The translations under genes and the position numbers were made by a program. Shown here in pieces: positions 1 through 4,746 of a stretch of DNA of 5,799 nucleotides. The DNA is from a bacterium. GTDB taxonomy: Bacteria; Planctomycetota; J058; JACQDU01. Every line of letters starts with the position of its first letter. The first letter of the stretch is position 1. The notes beneath the pieces were generated by a model, which saw only the letters and a program-made list of their open reading frames with translations, searched no databases and was not told the origin of the DNA. Location: contig JACQDU010000025.1 in the NCBI GenBank assembly GCA_016200955.1, positions 1 through 5,799 of the forward strand, in the 5' to 3' direction.

Positions 1-1
1 C

Positions 2-766
2 GTCGATCCCGATCGCTGGCGCCAGCGAGACGGCGCCAGGAGACGCGCCGCGCGCGAGCTCATCGCGCGCTCCCCCGCTCTCGGGGCGTGGCCGTGGATC
101 GCGCGCTACGAGCGCGACGCGAGCTACCACCGGATCAACGACGGGAAGCTCGACCGCTTCGTCGAGAAGCTCCGCTCGATCGCCGGAGGAGCCGTCCGGA
201 CGCAGGACTCGATCGAGCACGGCGCCTTCTTCGAGCGCGACTTCGCCGTCCAGAGCGGCGTCGGGTGGTGGGGGAAGAACAACCTCGCCATCAACCCGGA
301 GCTCGGCTCCTTCTTCGTGCTCACGAGCGTCTTCACGGACCTCGAGCTCGAGCCGGACGAGCCTCTCGCGGATCACTGCCTCTCTTGCAGGCTCTGCATC
401 GACGCTTGCCCGACGGGAGCGCTCGATGGGCCGCACAGGATCGTGATCGACCGCTGCCTCTCGGCGCGGACGATCTCGATCGACGGGCCCATGCCGGCCG
501 CTTACCTGGACTCGGGGGCGCGTCTCTCGGGATGCGACATCTGCCAGGAGGTCTGTCCCTGGAACGGCTCTCACGGCGGCCCGCGGGAGAGGGTCGGCGA
601 GGCGCCCGAGCGCTGGGGAGAGGTGAGCTTGCTCGACCTCCTCTCGTGCGACGAGACCGAGAGGCTCCTCATGTTCGAGGGCTCGCTCGTCGCGAGGATC
701 CCGCTCCACATGCTCCACCGGAACGCCTGTCTCGTCGCCGCCCGGATCTTCCACGCCGCCGCGTGA
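2..766 (+). CDS. queG: Epoxyqueuosine reductase QueG, 5' end cut by window edge, early stop
   Basis: QueG is a cytoplasmic cobalamin- and Fe-S-dependent enzyme that reduces epoxyqueuosine to queuosine in tRNA, the last step of queuosine synthesis. The frame is open from the left edge and encodes 254 residues; roughly the first 70-100 are missing. Seen in order: RYERDASYH (matching the family RYAxGRDYH), GVGWWGKNN (family GLGWxGKN), TDLELEPD, a ferredoxin-like CLSCRLCIDACPTGA from 377, then RCLSARTI and GCDICQEVCPWN near 530-560. These supply the eight cysteines expected for two [4Fe-4S] clusters. LHRNACLVAARIF begins the HEAT-like C-terminal tail. One oddity: in an ungapped alignment ending at the FFER motif, the family's conserved Asp (DSAPxxER) is a Glu at 215-217, though an Asp lies three codons upstream at 206-208. 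The stop at 764-766 comes before the expected end of the tail. The family assignment is very secure. Confidence 0.93.
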   Translation, partial: VDPDRWRQRDGARRRAARELIARSPALGAWPWIARYERDASYHRINDGKLDRFVEKLRSIAGGAVRTQDSIEHGAFFERDFAVQSGVGWWGKNNLAINPELGSFFVLTSVFTDLELEPDEPLADHCLSCRLCIDACPTGALDGPHRIVIDRCLSARTISIDGPMPAAYLDSGARLSGCDICQEVCPWNGSHGGPRERVGEAPERWGEVSLLDLLSCDETERLLMFEGSLVARIPLHMLHRNACLVAARIFHAAA

Positions 767-928
767 GCGAGCGCGCGCGAGGGCCTCGACCACGTGGCGC
801 GCGAGATCGACCCGCGCGACCTCCCCGCGCTCCGCGAGGCCGTCTCCAAGCACGCGTCCTCTCCGAACGAAGCGGTCCGAGACGCGGCCCGGCACGCCCT
901 CTCGGTCGCGCCGCCGTTTCTTAGATAG
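767..928 (+). other. In-frame continuation of queG beyond the TGA (probable lost C-terminal tail)
   Basis: After the TGA at 764-766 the same frame runs on for 53 sense codons to a TAG at 926-928. Its codons keep the G/C third-position bias of the neighbouring genes. The encoded residues (DLPALREAVSKHASS, then NEAVRDAARHALS) resemble the HEAT-like tail of full-length QueG, whose E. coli form has a similar segment ending in LLDEHIAWAI. No start codon with a ribosome-binding site suggests a separate gene. The simplest reading is one full-length queG with a single-base nonsense change, for example CGA to TGA, either real or a sequencing error. The catalytic and Fe-S regions lie upstream of the stop, so a shortened enzyme could still work. 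Confidence 0.7.
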
Positions 929-1005
929 CAAAGATCGATGCAATCGATTTTATTGTCTGGACGCGCCCTCTCCCTCCGTCGAGAACACTCCGGGGGAGCG
1001 TGCCG
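929..1005 (+). promoter_or_regulatory. Candidate promoter/operator and ribosome-binding site of the fusion gene
   Basis: This gap contains the only AT-rich patch between queG and the next gene. Two ATCGAT palindromes (934-939 and 943-948) are separated by GCA, and the second continues into ATCGATTTTAT (943-953). TATTGT at 951-956 matches four of six bases of a -10 box, but no good -35 is seen at the right distance, so a sigma-70 promoter is uncertain. The 933-953 segment recurs upstream of the porin gene. GGGGGAG at 992-998 is a strong ribosome-binding site. It sits 7 nt before the ATG at 1006 and only 1 nt before the GTG at 1000, so the ATG is the likelier start. Confidence 0.45.
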
Positions 1006-2052
1006 ATGTCCACGATCGTCGTCGGCGCTGTCGCGTACAAGTCGGACGCGGTGACCATCTGGGACGCGATCCGGGAGTTCTTCCGGGCGAGGCCGCATCA
1101 GGTCGACTACGTCCTCTTCTCCAACTACGACGCCCAGGAAGAGGCCCTCATGAAGGGCCTCATCGACGTCGCGTGGAACACGCCCGTCGCCTGGCTCAAG
1201 TGCAAAAAGCGCTCGAACGGGACGGCGCGGGCTCTCGCCATGCGTGACGCCGACGTGGGATTCACGACGGTCCTCGTCGCGCGGCCGGGGTCGGGCGTCA
1301 AGGGACCCAAGGACCTGAAAGGCAAGACGCTCGCGGTCGGGAGCCGCGACTCCGGGCAGGCGGCGATCCTCCCGCTCCACTTCGTCAAGAAGGCCGGCCT
1401 CTCCGAGGGGCGCGATTACAAGTCGCTCCGCTTCGACATCGACGTGGGCCTTCACGGCGACACGGGAGACAGCGAGACCGAGGTCCTGAAGGCCGTGCTC
1501 GAGCGTCGCGCCGACGCGGGCGCGCTCGGCGACTCGTCGTGGGCGCGCTTCGTGTCCACGGGAGCCGTGGAGAAGGGCGCGGTCGAGGTCGTCTGGACCT
1601 CTCCTCCCTATTGCCACTGCAACTTCACCGCGCTCGCTTCCTTCCCGGACGAGCTCGCGAAGAGCTTCACGGACGGCCTCCTGGCCATGGACGCGAACGA
1701 CCCCAACCTGAGAGAGATGATGGAGCTCGAGGGCCTCAAGCGCTGGGTGAGCGGGAGGACCACGGGCTACGAGGAGCTGGACCAGGCCATGACGGACCAG
1801 GGCATGTACGAGACGCCCAAGCCCGCGGCGACGGCTTTCGTGGGCGGGCCGGCGGCGCCTCCTCCGGCGCCACACATCTACGGCCTCGGAGCGGACGCGC
1901 AGGCGGTGACGGCCGAGGCGGCGAAGATCGCGGCGGACGTCGTCGCGAAGAACGCCCAGGACGTGGACCAGAAGGGCCGCTTCCCGAAGGAGTCGATCGA
2001 CGCTCTCGCGAAGGCCGGCCGAAGACTCTCGGGGGCAAGGAAGCTCTCCTGA
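1006..2052 (+). CDS. PhnD-like substrate-binding domain fused to the N-terminus of an acyl-CoA dehydrogenase (frame-broken)
   Basis: The start is the ATG at 1006, 7 nt after GGGGGAG. Residues 1 to about 265 look like the PhnD/SsuA/transferrin-type binding-protein fold (phosphate/phosphonate-binding family). Visible marks are an initial beta strand (STIVVGAVAY), DVAWNTPVAWL, the hinge-region signature DLKGKTLAVGSRDSGQ (about 103-118) and the helix FPDELAKSFTDGLLAM. No signal peptide or lipobox precedes it, so it should be cytoplasmic, unlike transporter binding proteins. Residues about 270-290 are a Pro/Ala linker (FVGGPAAPPPAP). Residues about 298-337 match the first helices of acyl-CoA dehydrogenases (AAKIAADVVAKNAQDVDQ, then GRFPKESIDALAKAG). 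After AKAG near 2019 the frame is lost and a spurious tail ends at TGA 2050-2052. The dehydrogenase resumes in another frame. Ligand and function are unknown. The binding-domain family is fairly certain; the fusion is seen directly because the frame is unbroken through the linker. Confidence 0.85.
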   Translation: MSTIVVGAVAYKSDAVTIWDAIREFFRARPHQVDYVLFSNYDAQEEALMKGLIDVAWNTPVAWLKCKKRSNGTARALAMRDADVGFTTVLVARPGSGVKGPKDLKGKTLAVGSRDSGQAAILPLHFVKKAGLSEGRDYKSLRFDIDVGLHGDTGDSETEVLKAVLERRADAGALGDSSWARFVSTGAVEKGAVEVVWTSPPYCHCNFTALASFPDELAKSFTDGLLAMDANDPNLREMMELEGLKRWVSGRTTGYEELDQAMTDQGMYETPKPAATAFVGGPAAPPPAPHIYGLGADAQAVTAEAAKIAADVVAKNAQDVDQKGRFPKESIDALAKAGRRLSGARKLS

Positions 2053-2882
2053 AAGAGATCGCGGCCGGGAAGCACCTCTCGACGCTCGCCTTCACGGAAG
2101 CGGGCTCGCGCTCCTTGTTCTGGTTCCAGGTCTCCGAGCTCAAGGAGGACGGCGAAGGCGCCACGTACAGCGCGACGAAGCGCTTCGTCACGGCGTCGGA
2201 GCACGCCGACTCCTACGTGAGCCAGTGCCGGCGCCCGGGAGCGAAGGGCCCCATGGACCTCACGGCGTTCCTCGTCCGCAGGAAGAACGCGGGAGTGAAG
2301 GTGAAGGGCGGCTTCGACGGCCTCGGCCTCCGCGGGAACGAGTCGAGCCCGGTCGAGCTCGCGGGCTACAAGATCCCGAAGGCGGACCTCATGTGCCCTC
2401 ACGGTGAAGGCCTCCCGTTCGGGCTCGGCATCGTTCTCCCCTGGTTCAACATAGGGACGGCGGCCATGGCGCACGGGCTCTGCCGGAGCGCGATCGCGAC
2501 GACGGCCGCTCACCTCCAGGGCACGAGCTTCGAGCACGACAAGTCGAAGCTCCGCGATTTGCCGACTCTGCGGGCCCGTCTTGCAGAGATGCAAGTGACG
2601 TTCGACCAGTCGAGGGCTCTCCTCCGCTACGCGCTCGACCTGATCGAGTCGCCGACTCCCGCGACCGTCCTCTACGTGCTCCAGACGCGCTACGCGGCGA
2701 TCAACGCGGCGCTCGAGGTGACGGACCTCGCCATGAAGGCCTGCGGAGGCGTCGCGTTCGCGAAGCACCTCGGCGTCGAGCGCGCTTTCCGCGACGCTCG
2801 CGCGGGGTGGGTCATGGCGCCCACCTCGGACGCATCGGCCGACTTCATTGGCAGGGCCCTGACCGGCATGGACCTCTTCTAG
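2022..2882 (+). CDS. Remainder of the acyl-CoA dehydrogenase, shifted frame
   Basis: Acyl-CoA dehydrogenases are FAD enzymes that oxidise acyl-CoA thioesters to enoyl-CoA. From about 2022 this frame gives KTLGGKEALLKEIAAGKHLS, then the flavin-binding motif region LAFTEAGSRS, KRFVTASEHADSYV, FDGLGLRGNESSPVE, the middle-domain strand IPKADL, and a complete C-terminal helical bundle with KACGGVAFAKHLGVERAFRDARAG. There is no plausible start codon or ribosome-binding site at its beginning, so it is not a separate gene. It belongs to the 1006 gene in a frame offset by two bases. About 55-60 residues normally found between AKAG and GGKEALL, including the usual VPEEYGG segment, are absent. At the position of the usual catalytic Glu (YEGTSQ) the protein has APTSD, so the canonical base is missing. 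The dehydrogenase fold is clear; activity is doubtful. Confidence 0.88.
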   Translation, partial: KTLGGKEALLKEIAAGKHLSTLAFTEAGSRSLFWFQVSELKEDGEGATYSATKRFVTASEHADSYVSQCRRPGAKGPMDLTAFLVRRKNAGVKVKGGFDGLGLRGNESSPVELAGYKIPKADLMCPHGEGLPFGLGIVLPWFNIGTAAMAHGLCRSAIATTAAHLQGTSFEHDKSKLRDLPTLRARLAEMQVTFDQSRALLRYALDLIESPTPATVLYVLQTRYAAINAALEVTDLAMKACGGVAFAKHLGVERAFRDARAGWVMAPTSDASADFIGRALTGMDLF

Positions 2883-2926
2883 AGAAGCCCACGCCGGAAG
2901 CCCGTACAACCCGAAACGGAGAGACC

Positions 2927-3133
2927 ATGAGCACGAGAGGCATCGCCGCCGTCGTCCTGACCATCGCCGTCGCGTTCGGAGCCGGCTGCTCCTCGTCGGA
3001 CTCCAAGCCCGGATCGGGCGGCGGCACCGGGACCGAGAAGACGACCGAGTACGGTTGCCCGACTCACGGGGGTCACGCGACCAAGCCCGGGAAGTGCCCG
3101 GTCTGTGGCGCCGACATGGTGCCGCACAAGTAG
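2927..3133 (+). CDS. Small lipoprotein with Cys/His heavy-metal-binding domain
   Basis: This 68-residue protein starts at the ATG after GGAGAG (2918-2923). Residues 1-20 form a lipoprotein signal (STRG, then a hydrophobic run AAVVLTIAVAFGAG). The lipidated residue would be Cys21; Gly at -3 makes the lipobox imperfect. Ser22 at +2 favours the outer membrane under the E. coli Lol rule. A Gly/Ser-rich spacer (about 23-36) leads to YGCPTHGG (Cys44, His47, His50) and KPGKCPVCGADMVP (Cys57, Cys60). This resembles the short heavy-metal-binding domains of copper and other metal-efflux proteins (family pattern YxCPMH...KPGKCPKCGM), here with Ala-Asp-Met in place of Gly-Met. It lies 44 bp after the dehydrogenase with no terminator between, so co-transcription is likely. 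The metal is unknown. Periplasmic metal capture or handling is inferred from the motif only. Confidence 0.8.
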   Translation: MSTRGIAAVVLTIAVAFGAGCSSSDSKPGSGGGTGTEKTTEYGCPTHGGHATKPGKCPVCGADMVPHK

Positions 3134-3239
3134 GTTGATCCGACGTAATTCATCATTGATAGTCTCTGTTGATATGATCGTTGGTATCGATTTTATGTAG
3201 TGGAATTCACGATCGTTTGACCCGACATTCACGCTCGAC
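3134..3239 (+). promoter_or_regulatory. AT-rich candidate promoter/operator region upstream of the porin gene
   Basis: This is the most AT-rich stretch of the window. TTGAT occurs three times (3135-3139, 3156-3160, 3169-3173). TTGATA at 3169-3174 could be a -35 box, with TTTATG at 3192-3197 after 17 bp, but the -10 match is poor. The segment 3176-3196 matches 18 of 21 bases of 933-953 upstream of the fusion gene, including the whole of ATCGATTTTAT (3186-3196). In both places TGG follows four bases later. GATCGTT occurs at 3176-3182 and again at 3211-3217. The repeated short sequences suggest a regulator site, but none is recognised. Confidence 0.4.
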
Positions 3240-3264
3240 GGGACCGTGCCGGGGGGCCGGTCCC
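3240..3264 (+). promoter_or_regulatory. GC-rich hairpin 1 in the porin leader
   Basis: GGGACCG (3240-3246) pairs with CGGTCCC (3258-3264) around an 11-nt G-rich loop. It lies downstream of the proposed promoter and upstream of the porin start, so it would be part of the 5' untranslated RNA. No T-run follows, which argues against an intrinsic terminator. An RNA-stability element, an attenuator component or a weak stop for the upstream unit are all possible. Confidence 0.45.
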
Positions 3265-3268
3265 GGGG

Positions 3269-3290
3269 GAGCTCGCCGGGGGGCGAGCTC
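3269..3290 (+). promoter_or_regulatory. GC-rich hairpin 2 in the porin leader, perfect 9-bp stem
   Basis: GAGCTCGCC (3269-3277) pairs perfectly with GGCGAGCTC (3282-3290) around a GGGG tetraloop. It starts 4 nt after hairpin 1. The right arm overlaps a further dyad, GCTCGAG (3287-3293) and CTCGAGC (3295-3301), separated by one base. No T-tract follows, so it is not a standard Rho-independent terminator. Its place about 70 nt before the porin start fits a leader structure. Its role is unknown. Confidence 0.5.
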
Positions 3291-3358
3291 GAGCCTCGAG
3301 CGTGCCCACCCGCGCTCACGGCTTCTCGCAAGAGCGGTGATCGGGAACGGGGAGAACG

Positions 3359-4720
3359 ATGAAGCGACGAGCTGTCGGTCTCGGCGTGGCCTTGCTGGCC
3401 TTCGCGTGCAGCACGGGGCCGGCTCGGGCCCAGGACGGGACGCCCAAGGACAAGCCCGCGGACGGCGAGAAGGCCGACCTCGAGAAGCGCGTCGCCGAGC
3501 TAGAGAAGAAGCTCGCGGCGGTCACCGGCCAGCCGGGCGGCGCGCTGCCGAACCCCGAGGCGAAGCCTCCGGTGCCCGCTCCGGGCGAGAAGCCGCCCGA
3601 GCCTCCGCCGCCGCCGCCTCCGGGCTCGCTCTCGGACGCCTTCAAGAAGATCGAGGGGCTCCAGAAGGGGATCGACGACATCAGGAAGGACCTCCCCTTC
3701 ACGTTCCACGGCGGGACGTATCTCTGGTACTACCAGCCGTTCCAGCCGACGGGCGCGGAGGCGCTCTTCGAGGACTACGCGACCTACCTCCTTTTCGACT
3801 TCCCCTTCACGGAGCCGTTCTTCGGCGAGGAAGTGGGCTTCCACTTCGAGCCGCGCTTCCGCACGAACTCGAAGCTCAGGGGTTATTTCCAGAGCAACGT
3901 CTGGATCCAGGAGGTCTACGCCTACATCAAGATCAAGGAAGCCGACGCCCAGATCAAGATAGGCAAGATCCACGAGCGCCTGGGGCGCTTCTGGGACACG
4001 GGGACGTGGTACGGCTCGATCCCTTACTTCGACGGGCTCAAGCTCGACCCGCATTACGGCATCTCGCTCGAGGGCGGGAAGAAGCTCGGCGACATGTTCG
4101 GCGTCGACTACAGCTTGCAGTACTTCCTGGTCGACGGAGAGGTCAACGGCTCGCTCAACAACCGCGACACGGTGTCGATCGCGGGCGCGCGGAAGCGGAA
4201 CATGGTCGTCGGCACGGTCGCACCCTACATCAACATCGCCGACGTCTTGAAGGTGACGGTCGGAGCGTTCGGCGAGTGGGGCCGGCGCGACTTCAAAAAT
4301 AGCCGCGACGACAACGACTGCATCCGCATGGGAACGAACCTCGAGGTCAAGGTCGGCCCGTTCACCGATCTCGGCATCACGTGGATGGCGTACGCCGAGG
4401 CGACCCACCAGCACGGCATGAACACGACCGACTATCCGACCGTGGGCGCGAGGGTGCACTCGGTCGACTACTTCCTCACGGGCACGTCGCTCTCGCTCTG
4501 GCGGCTCTCGTTCTACGTGAACTACAGCCACGCCCGGTACGGCGATTACAACGACGTCTCGGTCGAGGAGAACATGTGGTCGCCTGGCCTCTACATCTCG
4601 CTCCACAAGAACATCGCGGTCGAGATCGAATACATGTACTGGTTCCAGCACATCCACCGGCAGAACGGCTCGCCCATGCTGGACAACAGCCTGAACTGCA
4701 TCCTGGACATCCACTGGTAG
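3359..4720 (+). CDS. Porin-like outer-membrane beta-barrel with coiled coil and Pro-rich linker
   Basis: This 453-residue protein starts at the ATG after GGGGAG (3349-3354). Residues 1-24 are a signal peptide, with likely cleavage at ARA|QDG. Residues about 38-55 (KADLEKRVAELEKKLAAV) have heptad character and predict a short coiled coil. Residues 59-88 are Pro-rich, ending in seven consecutive prolines encoded by a near-perfect CCG repeat (about 3602-3622). A second helix follows (SLSDAFKKIEGLQKGIDDIR, about 90-109). From about 114 to the end, alternating aromatic/polar strands with Gly/Asn/Asp turns (FTFHGGTYLWYY; IKIGKIHERLGRFWDTG; LSFYVNYSHARYGDY) look like a transmembrane barrel. The chain ends in LDIHW; a terminal aromatic is the usual signal for barrel assembly. 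An N-terminal coiled coil before the barrel is known from some trimeric porins. Substrate and exact family are not recognised. It is probably co-transcribed with the DUF547 lipoprotein 26 bp downstream. Confidence 0.83.
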   Translation: MKRRAVGLGVALLAFACSTGPARAQDGTPKDKPADGEKADLEKRVAELEKKLAAVTGQPGGALPNPEAKPPVPAPGEKPPEPPPPPPPGSLSDAFKKIEGLQKGIDDIRKDLPFTFHGGTYLWYYQPFQPTGAEALFEDYATYLLFDFPFTEPFFGEEVGFHFEPRFRTNSKLRGYFQSNVWIQEVYAYIKIKEADAQIKIGKIHERLGRFWDTGTWYGSIPYFDGLKLDPHYGISLEGGKKLGDMFGVDYSLQYFLVDGEVNGSLNNRDTVSIAGARKRNMVVGTVAPYINIADVLKVTVGAFGEWGRRDFKNSRDDNDCIRMGTNLEVKVGPFTDLGITWMAYAEATHQHGMNTTDYPTVGARVHSVDYFLTGTSLSLWRLSFYVNYSHARYGDYNDVSVEENMWSPGLYISLHKNIAVEIEYMYWFQHIHRQNGSPMLDNSLNCILDIHW

Positions 4721-4746
4721 CCGTCATGCGCTCTGCGAGGAGAACG

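Noticed and set aside
764..766. TGA in queG as selenocysteine or a recoded sense codon
   Set aside because: No selenocysteine is known at this place in QueG, no convincing SECIS-like hairpin was seen right after it, and the other complete genes show no internal TGA. A nonsense change or sequence error is simpler.
88..924. Plus-strand open frame of 278 codons overlapping queG in another frame
   Set aside because: Extremely Arg-rich with no family similarity, while the overlapping frame has all the QueG cysteine motifs.
571..1875. Long minus-strand open frame of over 400 codons
   Set aside because: It lies opposite queG and the binding-protein domain, is Arg/Val/Leu-rich with no recognisable motif, and is the expected shadow of GC-rich coding DNA.
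2005..2052. Programmed ribosomal frameshift in the dehydrogenase
   Set aside because: No slippery heptamer with a downstream structure was found, and a conserved block is missing, which frameshifting alone would not explain.
3240..3301. Rho-independent terminator for the upstream unit
   Set aside because: The stems are strong but no T-tract follows either, so they are listed only as leader hairpins.
3602..3622. CCG triplet run as a separate repeat element
   Set aside because: It encodes the polyproline part of the porin linker and is explained by coding for proline in GC-rich DNA.
3500..4714. Long minus-strand open frame opposite the porin gene
   Set aside because: Low-complexity composition rich in Val, Asp, Arg and Leu, no start context, and a clearly real protein on the other strand.
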